Of a stretch of 64,000 bases of DNA, positions 17,600 to 26,695 are shown piece by piece. The notes beneath the pieces were generated by a model. It did no database searches. It saw nothing but the letters and a program-made list of their open reading frames with translations, and was not told the DNA's origin. The stretch's first letter is position 1, and the number at the start of each line of letters is the position of its first letter. The position numbers and the translations under genes were made by a program. Source of the stretch: Acidithiobacillus ferrianus (GTDB taxonomy: Bacteria; Pseudomonadota; Gammaproteobacteria; Acidithiobacillales; Acidithiobacillaceae); the NCBI RefSeq assembly GCF_010378095.1, contig NZ_WNJL01000035.1, forward strand, positions 62,001 through 126,000. The letters run 5' to 3'.

Positions 17600-19390
17600 A
17601 TGGGTGATCTGCTCTACCGCATCACGGCCCAGCCGCTGGCGCATGTGTTTCGGGTGTCCCTGACCCTTCCGGAGCCGGATCCGGAGGGGCAGGGACTCGC
17701 CCTCCCCGCTTGGGTACCCGGCAGTTACACCATCCGCGACCTCGCCCGCCATGTCACGGAAATCCGCGCGGAACGGAACGGGCGGGAGGTCGCCCTGCGC
17801 AAAATCGGCAAGGACCGTTGGCGCCTGGCCGCGGGTCAGGGCCCCGTCGTCATTCATTATGCGGTGTATGCCTTTGATCGTTCGGTGCGTACCGCCTATC
17901 TGGACCATCTAGGCGGCTTTTTCAACGGACCCGCCCTGTATCTGCGGGTGCTCGGCCAGGAAGAACGGCGCCATGCGGTGACCCTCGACGGTCCCGAAGC
18001 GTGGCAGGTGGCGACCGCCCTCCCCCGGCACAGTGGCGAGGTCTGGGGATGGGGCCGCTTCGCCGCCACGGAATACGGCGCGCTCATCGACCATCCGGTG
18101 CTGATGGGGACGCTCACCCTGCTCGATTTTCAGGCGGGGGAACGGCCCCATCACCTGCTCATCCAAGGAGCGCATCAGGCGGACTTGCCACGGTTGGGTG
18201 CCGATCTGACCCGCATTTGCGACTGGCAGCAGCGTTTCTGGGGTGAGACGCCCTTCGCGACCTATCATTTTTTGTGCATGACCAGCGCCGACGGCTACGG
18301 TGGCCTGGAGCATCGCGCCTCCAGCGCCCTGCTCTGCGCGCGGGATGACCTCAGCGGTCGTCAGGAAGACCATTATCTGCGTTTTCTGGGATTGGCCAGT
18401 CACGAGTATTTCCATAGCTGGCTGGTGCAGGCCATCCGTCCGGCGGTCCTCGGCGCCAGCGCGCTGGACCGCGAGGCGCTGACCCGTGACCTCTGGGTCT
18501 TCGAAGGCATCACCTCCTACTACGACGATCTTTGCCTGCGCCGCGCCGGGCTGATCACACCCGAGCGTTATCTGACCGGGATCGCCCAGGAAATGACCCG
18601 TCTGCTGCGCCGCCCCGGACGTTTCCTGCAAAGCGTGGCGGAGTCGAGCGAAGACACCTGGATCAAGCTGTATCACCCGCACGCCAACAGCGCCAACTTT
18701 GAAATCAGCTATTACAACAAGGGGGCGCTATTGGCCCTGTGCCTGGACCTCAGTCTGCGCCTGGAAAGCGACGGCGCGCGAAGCCTGGACACGCTGCTGG
18801 CGCGGCTGTGGCAGAATTACGGCCGCGCCGGCAAGCCACTGCCGGAAGGGCAGTGCATCGATGAGGTGGAAACGCTTGCCGGACCGGCCCTCGCCGGACG
18901 TCTGGCGGGCTGGATCACGGACAGGACCGATTTACCGCTCGCGGCGCTGCTGGCGGAAATGGGCATCGTCGTGCATGCGCGGGCTGCTAGCGGTCCGCAG
19001 GATGATGGCGGGCAACCCGCGGAGAAAACGGTATGCGCCTGGCTGGGCGCGGGCTGGCGTCCGCACGCGCTGGGCGCCCAGTTGCGCCAGGTGCGGACCG
19101 GGGGTTCCGCGGAGCAGGCGGGTTTGTCGCCGGACGACATTCTCGTCGCTGTCGAGGGTGTTCGGACCACCGCGGAACAATTGCAGGCGCAACTGGACGC
19201 GATTCCCGAAGGCGCGGCGGCGCGCGTACAGTTCTTCCGGGAAGACATCCTCCAGGAAGCCCGTCTGGCCCCCACCCCCCCGCCGCAGGACACCGTCTGG
19301 CTGGAACTGCTCGACGATGTGGACGCGGTGGTGCTTGCGCGGCGCCGCGCGTGGCTGGAGGGAGGCGCTGACCGGCCCGCCTCGCTATGA
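17600..19390 (+). CDS. M61 family metallopeptidase with PDZ domain
   Basis: 596 aa. The thermolysin-like zinc motif HEYFH (in SHEYFHSWLVQ) followed by WVFEGITSYYDDL gives the third ligand; the N-terminal segment (LPAWVPGSYTIRDLARHV) is the M61 beta domain and a PDZ domain (GGSAEQAGLSPDDILVAVEG) is C-terminal. M61 glycyl aminopeptidases are of unclear physiological role. No signal peptide, so probably cytoplasmic. Its stop overlaps that of the convergent fau gene. Confidence 0.9.
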   Translation: MGDLLYRITAQPLAHVFRVSLTLPEPDPEGQGLALPAWVPGSYTIRDLARHVTEIRAERNGREVALRKIGKDRWRLAAGQGPVVIHYAVYAFDRSVRTAYLDHLGGFFNGPALYLRVLGQEERRHAVTLDGPEAWQVATALPRHSGEVWGWGRFAATEYGALIDHPVLMGTLTLLDFQAGERPHHLLIQGAHQADLPRLGADLTRICDWQQRFWGETPFATYHFLCMTSADGYGGLEHRASSALLCARDDLSGRQEDHYLRFLGLASHEYFHSWLVQAIRPAVLGASALDREALTRDLWVFEGITSYYDDLCLRRAGLITPERYLTGIAQEMTRLLRRPGRFLQSVAESSEDTWIKLYHPHANSANFEISYYNKGALLALCLDLSLRLESDGARSLDTLLARLWQNYGRAGKPLPEGQCIDEVETLAGPALAGRLAGWITDRTDLPLAALLAEMGIVVHARAASGPQDDGGQPAEKTVCAWLGAGWRPHALGAQLRQVRTGGSAEQAGLSPDDILVAVEGVRTTAEQLQAQLDAIPEGAAARVQFFREDILQEARLAPTPPPQDTVWLELLDDVDAVVLARRRAWLEGGADRPASL

Positions 19391-19993
19391 TTCGATCTTC
19401 CTACACGCTTTATCCGTACACACCATGGCCAAGGGAATGTCCCAGGGCTCCCTGGGCAACACGGGCACTTCCTGAAAGGCGTACCCCACCCCGATCAGAC
19501 GCGGCCGTCGCCAATGCCGGCGATGCGGCAGGTGCGCCAGGCTACGATCATAAAAGCCACCACCCATCCCCAGGCGGTATCCTTCGGCATCGAAAGCCAC
19601 CAGCGGCAGAATCAGCAGATCCAGCTCGCGCACCGAGCATTGGCTGTGCCGGGGCACCTTGGGCTCAGGAATACGAAAACGGTTGTTGCGCATGGGCGTT
19701 CGCGGGTTGAAGGGCGCGAAGCGGAGACTGCGCGCGAAGCGCCCGACGAGGATGGGCAAGTAAAAATGCTTGTGAACCGCCAGGGGATGTTGCAACAGCG
19801 GCAGTAGGCTGATTTCGCCGTGCATCGGCCAGTAGACCCCGATATGCCGGGCTCGGTGGAACGGCCTCAGCCGCGCGATCTGCCCGGACAACGCCAGGGC
19901 GGCCTGCCGCAAGTCCTGGGGAGACAGGGCATGCCGCCGTTGCCGCATGTGCCGCCGCAACTGGCTTTTGGAGGGGGGGGAGTCTTGGGACAA
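19385..19993 (-). CDS. fau: 5-formyltetrahydrofolate cyclo-ligase
   Basis: 202 aa. Carries SKSQLRRHMRQRRHAL at the start, VYWPMHGEISL, and the signature LGMGGGFYDRSLAHL. Converts 5-formyl-THF to 5,10-methenyl-THF with ATP. The TTG at 19993 is chosen because GGGAGG (20001-20006) sits 7 bp upstream; the longer frame to 20065 would run through the 6S RNA gene. The order zapA - 6S RNA - fau is the classic gammaproteobacterial arrangement. Confidence 0.9.
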   Translation of the reverse strand: MSQDSPPSKSQLRRHMRQRRHALSPQDLRQAALALSGQIARLRPFHRARHIGVYWPMHGEISLLPLLQHPLAVHKHFYLPILVGRFARSLRFAPFNPRTPMRNNRFRIPEPKVPRHSQCSVRELDLLILPLVAFDAEGYRLGMGGGFYDRSLAHLPHRRHWRRPRLIGVGYAFQEVPVLPREPWDIPLAMVCTDKACRKIES

Positions 19994-19994
19994 A

Positions 19995-20180
19995 AAAAGA
20001 CCTCCCGCCTGGGTCGTACGGCCCGCTACCCCATGAACCTGATGCACAGGTGGGGATCCACACACCGCTTCAGGCTACTCCATGCAGGAGCTGCACACCA
20101 CGGTGATGACTGAAGATCCCCCGGATAGACAATGTTGGTTCAGGAATCATCCCGGCCACGCGTGCCCCGCAGGAGGCAAT
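19995..20180 (-). ncRNA. ssrS: 6S RNA
   Basis: Lies between zapA and fau on their strand, the usual ssrS position. The ends pair as a closing stem: 20169-20177 with 20000-20008. Inside, a second stem brings together segments ending CCTGAACC and starting GGTTCATGG, leaving a large internal bulge, the promoter-mimic of 6S RNA that binds sigma-70 RNA polymerase. A T-tract (19992-19998) follows. Ends are approximate; homology was judged by eye from position, stems and conserved segments. Confidence 0.8.
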
Positions 20181-20184
20181 CACC

Positions 20185-20213
20185 ACGCTACTCCGCCCCC
20201 TTACCCATGTCAA
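20185..20213 (-). promoter_or_regulatory. Promoter of 6S RNA inside the zapA 3' end
   Basis: TTGACA (20208-20213) and TAGCGT (20185-20190) with a 17-bp spacer give a start near 20178, matching the predicted RNA end. The -35 and spacer are the last codons of zapA. Confidence 0.6.
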
Positions 20214-20496
20214 CCAACCGGCGCAGGCGATCTTCCAGAGCCGTGAGCCATTGATCGCGCTCCTGCAGTTCCTGGCGGGCTCGCTGCAGGTCCGCCGCAA
20301 GGTTGACGGCGACCATCAGGGCGGTGCGCTCCTTGCTGACGGCCCGCGCGCGCGCCGCTTCGAGCCGCTCCGTCAGCAGGGCCACCGCTTCCCGCAGCAG
20401 GGTTTGCTCCTCAGGTTGACAAGGTACCTGATAACTCTGCCCCAGCAAGGTGATATGGACACGATCCGTGCTGGCCGTGCGAGTCGTTTCAGGCAT
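20188..20496 (-). CDS. zapA: Cell division protein ZapA
   Basis: 102 aa from the ATG at 20496 with a GGAGGAG site; the longer frame upstream is rejected. N-terminal ZapA fold (VHITLLGQSYQVPCQPEEQTLLREAVALL) then a coiled-coil C-terminal half. ZapA tetramers cross-link FtsZ filaments at midcell. Directly downstream of the small coiled-coil gene and upstream of 6S RNA. Confidence 0.9.
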   Translation of the reverse strand: MPETTRTASTDRVHITLLGQSYQVPCQPEEQTLLREAVALLTERLEAARARAVSKERTALMVAVNLAADLQRARQELQERDQWLTALEDRLRRLVDMGKGAE

Positions 20497-20510
20497 TGGC
20501 TCCTCCATCC

Positions 20511-20750
20511 TTATAATTCGTTTTCCCATTGACTGACCTGCGCCAGCAGCTCGCTGAGGCGTGAGCACACCGCTTCCTGACGTGCCCGCAACTGGATGTT
20601 TTCCGCATCCAGGGACTGGATTTTCTTTTGTAGAAGCTGCAGGGCGTGTTTTTCACGCCCCTCCCCTTTCAGATGGCGACGCAAACCGCGATAATCCGTT
20701 ATAATGCTTTCCAGCTCCGCGAACAGGGATTCAAAACGGGACTCCTCCAC
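20511..20750 (-). CDS. Small coiled-coil protein, TIGR02449-like
   Basis: 79 aa, nearly all heptad repeat (LLQKKIQSLDAENIQLRARQ). Proteins of this size and makeup (TIGR02449, ZapB-like) precede zapA in many gammaproteobacteria, which is the position here. GTG start at 20750 with a GGGGAGG site. Much longer frames upstream on this strand only shadow the PBP2 gene. Probable division accessory, by context. Confidence 0.8.
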   Translation of the reverse strand: MEESRFESLFAELESIITDYRGLRRHLKGEGREKHALQLLQKKIQSLDAENIQLRARQEAVCSRLSELLAQVSQWENEL

Positions 20751-20837
20751 TGCGCCTCCCCATCTCACCAATAATTCCGCTTTTGAGTGTACGAAGCGCC
20801 CCCGCCATTTGCAAACCGAATCCGGCTGCACCCGCAC

Positions 20838-22739
20838 ATGACCGCCTCTGACCCCGACAACCGCGTGCGTACCTTTCGCCTCCGGCTGGGGGTGGCCGCC
20901 CTGATCATGTTGCTGGCGACCGTTGTCGTGCTCCTGCGCGTGATGGATCTGGAACTGCTGCATTTTGCCAAGTTCCGTACGCTGGCCTACGACAATCATG
21001 TCGCCCTCGTCCCGGTCGCACCACCACGTGGCCTGATACTTGCCGATCATGGCGAGGTGCTGGCGGAGAACCGGCCCACCTACGCCCTGGAGATCATTCC
21101 CGATCAGGTGCCCGATCTGCCGGCGACCCTGCGACGTCTGCGGAAGCTGCTGAGGCTCGATGCCGAGGATATGCATCGATTTCACGAGCGGCGCCTGGGG
21201 AAACCCGCGTTTGATCCGGTGGTCCTCAAAGCCGGCCTGACACCGCCCCAGATCGCCGCCGTGGCCGTGCGGGCACTGGAACTGCCTGGCGTCCGTGTCG
21301 TGGCCATGCTCCATCGCCATTACCCGTATGACACCCTTTTTTCTCACGTCGTGGGTTATGTCGGTCCCATTACCGCCGCCGATTTGAAGCATTTTCGGGC
21401 CCACACCTATCTGGGGCGCAATTACATCGGTAAGAGCGGCCTGGAACGCTATTACGAACGTCAGTTGCGCGGCAACATGGGCTACCAGATCAAGGATATC
21501 GACGCCAGAGGATTGCAGGTGGGTACCCTGCGCGATATCCCGGCACAACCCGGCGACAACCTGCTGACCCACCTCCGCCTGCGCGTGCAACAGGCCGGGG
21601 CGGAAGCTTTCCGGGGCAAGGGCTATCGCGGCGCCGCGGTCGCTCTCGACCCGAACACTGGCGCCGTGCTGGCCATGGTCACCAGTCCCAGCTTCAACGC
21701 CAACTGGTTCGTGGACGGCATCAGCACGGCGCACTGGCAAAGTCTTTTGCATAATCCGGGACGTCCGCTGATGAACCGCGCGGATAACGGTCTCTATCCA
21801 CCGGGGTCTTGTGCCAAGCCTTTCTACTCCGTTCAGGCCATCCAGGACGGTGTGATCACCCCGGATTTTCATACGTTCTGCGCGGGCAATTACCAACTCG
21901 GCGGGCACACCTACTGGGACTGGAATCGGCGGGGATTTGGCAACACCGGCCTGACCAAAGCGTTGGCCTGGTCGGTGGATGTCTTCTACTACAAGCTTGC
22001 GGTGAAGATGGGCATTGCGAGGCAGGACAATGCCTTATGGCGCTTCGGCTTCGGCAGCACGCCGCCCGTCGATCTGCCTGGCGGAGCCAGTGGTCTGGTG
22101 CCCACCCCGGCCTGGAAGCGTAAGCACATGCACGCCCCCTGGTACACGGGTGATTCGGTGATTCTCGGGATTGGTCAGGGCTATCTGCTGGTGACGCCCC
22201 TGCAATTGGCGCGCGCCGTCTCCGCGCTCGCCAATGGCGGCAAGCTGGTGCGTCCACAGGTGGCCAAGGCCTTTATCGATCCGCGCACGGGACGGCAAGT
22301 ACCCATACCCGCGGCGCGGCCCGTCAACCTGCATATTTCAGCACAGGCCATGCAGGCGGTGTACAAAGGCATGGAAGCCTGCGTCAACACCGGCACCTGC
22401 CGCAGCATCAGCATTCCCGGCATCTCCATTGCCGGTAAAACCGGTACGGCGCAAGTGCCGGTGGGTTATAAACATGGCCACACCATTTATAACAACGACT
22501 CCCTCTTCATCGGCTGGGCGCCGGTGCATCATCCCAAAATCGCCGTGGCCGTGGTGGTGGAATATGGCGGGCACAATGCCTGGCAGGCCCTGCCGATTGC
22601 CCGCGCGGTCATCCAGGCGTATCTGGAACCTGATGGGAAGACGCCTGAAAAAGTTGCCGAAAAGTCCGCAACCCATTATGATGCGCCCCTTGCCAATGGG
22701 GAGAAAGGTTCTGTCAACCCTCGCCCCGCTCATCCATGA
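20838..22739 (+). CDS. mrdA: Penicillin-binding protein 2 (transpeptidase)
   Basis: 633 aa. One N-terminal membrane helix, a dimerisation/pedestal domain (PPRGLILADHGEVLAENRPTYALEI), then the transpeptidase domain with SCAK as the SxxK nucleophile motif (YPPGSCAKPFYS), SVD and KTG (AGKTGTAQV). Elongation-specific peptidoglycan cross-linker in the periplasm. The usual neighbours mreCD and rodA are missing. ATG at 20838 preferred over a GTG 51 bp upstream; neither has a good ribosome site. Confidence 0.9.
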   Translation: MTASDPDNRVRTFRLRLGVAALIMLLATVVVLLRVMDLELLHFAKFRTLAYDNHVALVPVAPPRGLILADHGEVLAENRPTYALEIIPDQVPDLPATLRRLRKLLRLDAEDMHRFHERRLGKPAFDPVVLKAGLTPPQIAAVAVRALELPGVRVVAMLHRHYPYDTLFSHVVGYVGPITAADLKHFRAHTYLGRNYIGKSGLERYYERQLRGNMGYQIKDIDARGLQVGTLRDIPAQPGDNLLTHLRLRVQQAGAEAFRGKGYRGAAVALDPNTGAVLAMVTSPSFNANWFVDGISTAHWQSLLHNPGRPLMNRADNGLYPPGSCAKPFYSVQAIQDGVITPDFHTFCAGNYQLGGHTYWDWNRRGFGNTGLTKALAWSVDVFYYKLAVKMGIARQDNALWRFGFGSTPPVDLPGGASGLVPTPAWKRKHMHAPWYTGDSVILGIGQGYLLVTPLQLARAVSALANGGKLVRPQVAKAFIDPRTGRQVPIPAARPVNLHISAQAMQAVYKGMEACVNTGTCRSISIPGISIAGKTGTAQVPVGYKHGHTIYNNDSLFIGWAPVHHPKIAVAVVVEYGGHNAWQALPIARAVIQAYLEPDGKTPEKVAEKSATHYDAPLANGEKGSVNPRPAHP

Positions 22740-22760
22740 CACCCATAAGGAGTTCCTCAA

Positions 22761-23372
22761 ATGACAGATTTCACCATCGCGGCCCACCCGCGCGAAGAAA
22801 ATGGCCGCCGCCCCAGCCGTCGCCTGCGTCGTACCGGCATGGTGCCCGCGGTACTCTACGGAGACGGCAAGGCGGCCCGGAGTCTGAGCATTGAAGCCCG
22901 GCTGCTGCGCAAACTGCTGCCCGACGAGCGCGCCTACACCCACATCATCACTCTGCGTTTTCCCCACGGGAACGAGACGGCGCTGATCCGCGACATTCAG
23001 ATGCATCCCTATAAGGAAGAAGTGCTGCACCTGGATTTTTTGCGCGTCCATGCCGGTGAGCGGGTACGCCTGCATGTCCCGATCCACCTTCTCAACGAGG
23101 GCACCTGCGCCGGGATCAAGGCCGGCGGGGTACTGCACCGCGCGCTCGTGGAAGTGGAAGTGGAAGCGCCGGTGGATCGTCTGCCGGAGGCCATCGAAGT
23201 GGATATCGCGGCATTGTGCATCGGTGAAAGCCTCCATCTGTCACAGATCAGCGCGCCCGCGGGGGTGACACTCGTACCGCTGCTGCACGAGGACGACAAG
23301 GAGATCGTCTCCATTCATAATCCACGCACCGGTGCCGAGGCGGAAGAAGAGACGCCGGAAGCCACTGCCTGA
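22761..23372 (+). CDS. rplY: 50S ribosomal protein L25 (Ctc form)
   Basis: 203 aa. N-terminal 5S-rRNA-binding L25 domain (SRRLRRTGMVPAVLYGDGKA) followed by the long beta-rich Ctc/TL5 C-terminal domain and an acidic tail. AAGGAG site before the ATG. It precedes pth, the common bacterial order. Confidence 0.95.
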   Translation: MTDFTIAAHPREENGRRPSRRLRRTGMVPAVLYGDGKAARSLSIEARLLRKLLPDERAYTHIITLRFPHGNETALIRDIQMHPYKEEVLHLDFLRVHAGERVRLHVPIHLLNEGTCAGIKAGGVLHRALVEVEVEAPVDRLPEAIEVDIAALCIGESLHLSQISAPAGVTLVPLLHEDDKEIVSIHNPRTGAEAEEETPEATA

Positions 23373-23378
23373 GCGCTC

Positions 23379-23948
23379 ATGGACTGGTTGTTGGCGGGTC
23401 TCGGCAACCCCGGCGCGGATTACGCCCGAACCCGCCACAATGCCGGCTTCTGGACGCTCCAGACCCTGGCGGATCGGGCCGGGGCGTCTTTACGCATGGA
23501 GCGGCGCTGGCGTTGTCTGGCCACCCGCCTGCACGAGCAGGGGCTGGAACTGGGGCTGTGCCTGCCTCAGGATTTCATGAACCGCAGCGGTGGACCGGTG
23601 CGGTCCATGGCGGCCTTTTATAAAGTGCCCGTAGAACGCATTCTGGTGATTCACGATGAGTTGGATCTGCCGCCCGGCACGGCGCGGCTCAAGTGGGGCG
23701 GCGGGCACGGCGGGCATAATGGCCTGCGTGATCTGGACCGCGTCTTTGGCACCCGTGACTATTGGCGGCTGCGCATTGGCATCGGCCATCCGGGACACAA
23801 GGACGCCGTCATCGGTTATGTGCTGGGTATACCGACGGTGACGGAAAAAACACGGATAGACGAGGCCATCGCCCGCAGTCTCGCGGTACTCCCGGACTTT
23901 CTCAACGGCCGCACGGATGCGGCGCAAAAAACCCTGCACAGCGATTAG
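23379..23948 (+). CDS. pth: Peptidyl-tRNA hydrolase
   Basis: 189 aa. Family signatures LLAGLGNPGADYARTRHNAGF (with the catalytic His) and NRSGGPV, HDELDLPPGTARLKWGGGHGGHNGLRD are intact. Frees tRNA from prematurely released peptidyl-tRNA. Six bp after rplY and ten before ychF, a well-known cluster. Confidence 0.95.
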   Translation: MDWLLAGLGNPGADYARTRHNAGFWTLQTLADRAGASLRMERRWRCLATRLHEQGLELGLCLPQDFMNRSGGPVRSMAAFYKVPVERILVIHDELDLPPGTARLKWGGGHGGHNGLRDLDRVFGTRDYWRLRIGIGHPGHKDAVIGYVLGIPTVTEKTRIDEAIARSLAVLPDFLNGRTDAAQKTLHSD

Positions 23949-23957
23949 GAGCTTCTC

Positions 23958-25049
23958 ATGGCTTTGACCTGCGGCATCGTCGGTTTACCCAATGTCGGCA
24001 AATCCACTCTCTTCAACGCCATCACCCAGGCCGGGATCGCGGCGGAGAATTATCCCTTTTGCACGATCGAGCCCAACGTCGGTCTGGTCAACGTGCCCGA
24101 TCCACGTCTACAGGCGCTGGCGGAGATCGTCAAACCGCAACATGTGGTGCCCGCCACCATGGAATTCGTGGACATCGCCGGTCTGGTGGCCGGGGCGGCG
24201 CAGGGAGAGGGACTGGGCAACCAGTTTCTGGCCCATATCCGCGAAACCGACGCCATCGCCTTGGTCACCCGCTGTTTCGCGGATCCCAACGTCGTCCACG
24301 TGAGCGGCCATGTGGACCCGGTGGCTGATTTGGAAGTGGTGTTGACCGAACTGATCCTGGCCGATCTCAGTACCGTGGAGAAGGCGCAGGCACGGGTGGC
24401 GCGGCAGGCCAAGGGCGGCCACAAGGACGCCGTGGCCGAACTAGCCGCCATGACCCGCCTGCTGCCCCACCTCGATGAAGGAAAGCCCGCCGCTAGCCTG
24501 GATTTGAATCGGGAGGAACGGGATCATCTGCGCAGCCTCTGTCTGTTGACCATGAAACCCCTCATGGTCATCGCCAATGTGGCCGAGGATGCGTTGCGGG
24601 AAGGTCCCTGGCGGGCGCCACTGGAGGCCTGGGCGGTCGCCCGGCAGGCCAGCGTCGTCCCCGTCTGCGCCGCGATCGAGTCGGATCTGGCGGAACTGGA
24701 ACCGGAAGAGCAACGCGCCTTCCTGCAGGATTTGGGGCTGGAAGAACCGGGCCTGAACCGAATCATCCGGGCGGCTTACCGCTTGCTGGGCTTGCAGACC
24801 TACTTCACCGCCGGGGTGAAGGAGGTCCGTGCCTGGACCATTCCGGTGGGGGCCACCGCCCCTCAGGCCGCTGGCGTGATCCACAGTGATTTCGAGCGTG
24901 GTTTCATCCGCGCCCAGACCATCGCCTACGCCGATTTCCTCCGTTACAAGGGGGAGCACGGTGCGAAAGAGGCCGGCAAAATGCGCGCGGAAGGCAAAGA
25001 GTACGTGGTGCAGGATGGTGACGTGCTGAACTTCCTGTTTAACGTGTGA
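23958..25049 (+). CDS. ychF: Ribosome-binding ATPase YchF (Obg family)
   Basis: 363 aa. G1 motif [16 protein letters not shown]3 DIAGLV, the YchF-specific base motif region (ANVAED) in place of NKxD giving ATP preference, and the C-terminal TGS-like domain ([29 protein letters not shown]). AGGAG site before the ATG. Third gene of the rplY-pth-ychF set. Confidence 0.95.
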   Translation: MALTCGIVGLPNVGKSTLFNAITQAGIAAENYPFCTIEPNVGLVNVPDPRLQALAEIVKPQHVVPATMEFVDIAGLVAGAAQGEGLGNQFLAHIRETDAIALVTRCFADPNVVHVSGHVDPVADLEVVLTELILADLSTVEKAQARVARQAKGGHKDAVAELAAMTRLLPHLDEGKPAASLDLNREERDHLRSLCLLTMKPLMVIANVAEDALREGPWRAPLEAWAVARQASVVPVCAAIESDLAELEPEEQRAFLQDLGLEEPGLNRIIRAAYRLLGLQTYFTAGVKEVRAWTIPVGATAPQAAGVIHSDFERGFIRAQTIAYADFLRYKGEHGAKEAGKMRAEGKEYVVQDGDVLNFLFNV

Positions 25050-25062
25050 GCCGAGAGGACGG

Positions 25063-25557
25063 CTATCCGCAAGGCGGGGCCGCCGGCGCCGTCATGCCAA
25101 TCAGCGGCGCCAGCTCTCGCAAGGCCTGCCAGTACACACGGCGCTTGAACGCGATGATTTCACCGACCGGCACCCAGTAATCCACCCAGCGCCAGTCTTC
25201 GAACTCCGGCTGCTGCGTGCGCAGGTTGATCTCCGTCTCTTCCCCTTCAAATCGGAGTAAGAACCAAATCTGCTTTTGCCCACGGTACCGGCGGCGGCTG
25301 GCGCGGTTGCGGGGACAGGGAACCTCGTAGCGCAGCCAGTCTTGGGTCCGTCCTATGATGCAGACCTTGGCGGTGCCCACTTCTTCTTCCAACTCACGGA
25401 ACATCGCTTGCTCCGGCGACTCCGCGCGGTCGATCCCGCCCTGGGGAAACTGCCAAGCATCTTCGCCCCGGCGCTTGGCCCACAGCACCTGATTTTGTGC
25501 GTTGCAAATGATCATGCCCACATTGGGGCGATAGCCGTCCGCGTCTATCATGTTCAT
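25063..25557 (-). CDS. rppH: RNA pyrophosphohydrolase (Nudix)
   Basis: 164 aa. Opens [14 protein letters not shown] as RppH proteins do; the Nudix box [22 protein letters not shown] is complete; [19 protein letters not shown] is the C-terminal family segment. Removes pyrophosphate from 5'-triphosphorylated mRNA to start decay. ATG at 25557 chosen by family length; upstream extension is unsupported. Convergent with ychF with a 13-bp gap. Confidence 0.9.
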   Translation of the reverse strand: MNMIDADGYRPNVGMIICNAQNQVLWAKRRGEDAWQFPQGGIDRAESPEQAMFRELEEEVGTAKVCIIGRTQDWLRYEVPCPRNRASRRRYRGQKQIWFLLRFEGEETEINLRTQQPEFEDWRWVDYWVPVGEIIAFKRRVYWQALRELAPLIGMTAPAAPPCG

Positions 25558-25635
25558 CGTCTCTACCGATGCCTTTCGCCAGAATATAGCACGCCGACCG
25601 GCCGGCGTCAGTGCAGGCCGGCCGGCCACGGGGAT

Positions 25636-26079
25636 TCAGACAGATTGCAGCAACTCCAGCGGGTAACGCCTACCCGCCCGATAGTCGGCGATGCAGCGCG
25701 ACACCATCCCGCTACGCATCTCACCCTGGCGGAGCGTTATTTCCTCCGGGGTGAGCCAGCAGGGACCAATGATCCCTGCATCCAGCGGAAGCGCATGATC
25801 CCGCGGACCGAGCCGTCCACCAAAGGCGAAGCGGAGATAGGTCAGATCCCGGGTGGGATGCTCCCAATGGTAAATACCGGTGAGGTATTCGGGCTGAAAA
25901 CGGTGGCCCGTTTCCTCCAGGGTCTCGCGTACCACCGCGTCCCACAATGTCTCACCCGGATCCCAGTGACCGGCGGGCTGATTGAAGCACCGGCGCCCCT
26001 CCACCATTTCTTCCACCAGCAAAAAGCGGCCGTTTTCTTCGACGATGGCCGCCACGGTCACGTGCGGTGCCCAGATCAT
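25636..26079 (-). CDS. nudJ: NudJ-like Nudix phosphatase
   Basis: 147 aa with the Nudix box around GHWDPGETLWDAVVRETLEETG and the NudJ opening WAPHVTVAAIVEENGRFLLVEE. NudJ hydrolyses thiamine pyrophosphates and nucleotides. The ATG at 26079 overlaps the stop of the broken pseudouridine synthase gene (ATGA), which fixes the start and shows the original coupling. An earlier GTG at 26100 is possible but less likely. Confidence 0.85.
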   Translation of the reverse strand: MIWAPHVTVAAIVEENGRFLLVEEMVEGRRCFNQPAGHWDPGETLWDAVVRETLEETGHRFQPEYLTGIYHWEHPTRDLTYLRFAFGGRLGPRDHALPLDAGIIGPCWLTPEEITLRQGEMRSGMVSRCIADYRAGRRYPLELLQSV

Positions 26080-26611
26080 ACCGTTGTTCCCATCACACAC
26101 TCATCTCCTGTGAGTTCACGCCACTGACCGGGGGCCAGATCGTTCAGCATAAAAGGTCCAAAAGCTTCGCGATATCGCATAGCGCCTCGCGCAACGTCAC
26201 TCGATAACGCCGGGGGATCGCCCGCCGCGGACTCGTCCAATGATGCAGCCAGTCCCCGTCATCGGTGAGCAGCAAGACCCCGCTGGTTTCCCGGTCCAGA
26301 CGCCCCACGCTGCCGAGGGACGGGCGACGATAGCGCCAGCGCGGCGGGAAATCCTGATAAATGGCGCGCGGATCATCGTGGGCACAAACCTTGCCCAAGG
26401 GTTTGTGATAAAGCAGATAAAGGGGTTGGGGATGATCGATGGGTGCCTCATCGACCCGGACCTGCGCCGCCTCCACTTTGGTGGAGGCCTTGCGTAGCGG
26501 TTCCCCGGCCACCTGCACACGGCCTTCGCGCAGCAAATCACGTACCTCGGAACGGCTGCAATACCCCAAACGGGAGAGTAAATGGTCGATGCGTTCGGAG
26601 GTTTTCAGCAT
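26078..26611 (-). pseudogene. RsuA-family 16S/23S pseudouridine synthase, internally deleted and frameshifted
   Basis: The first frame gives 155 aa: an S4 domain (ERIDHLLSRLGYCSRSEVRDLLREGRVQVAG), the HKPLG segment, and the catalytic GRLDRETSGVLLLTDDG. After YRVTLREAL the frame runs to an early stop at 26144. In the +1 frame the true family C-terminus appears (GPFMLNDLAPGQWREL) and ends in a TGA overlapping the nudJ ATG. About 60 residues, including the usual EGRxHQVRRM motif, are missing between the two. So a deletion plus frameshift killed the gene while the coupling survived. Confidence 0.8.
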
Positions 26612-26695
26612 GGGAGGAGTTTACCCCGCCCACCGGCTGACGAAAACCCGGGAAAGTTCTATCATGGCCCTTGAACGCGCATCCTGGAGCAACAC

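Noticed and set aside
16913..17908. 331-codon minus-strand frame over pcm
   Set aside because: Antisense to the PCMT and M61 genes, whose family motifs are unmistakable; no ribosome site.
20511..21908. Long open frame on the minus strand across the PBP2 gene
   Set aside because: Only its last 79 codons (start GTG 20750) are a real gene; the rest is antisense to clear PBP2 motifs.
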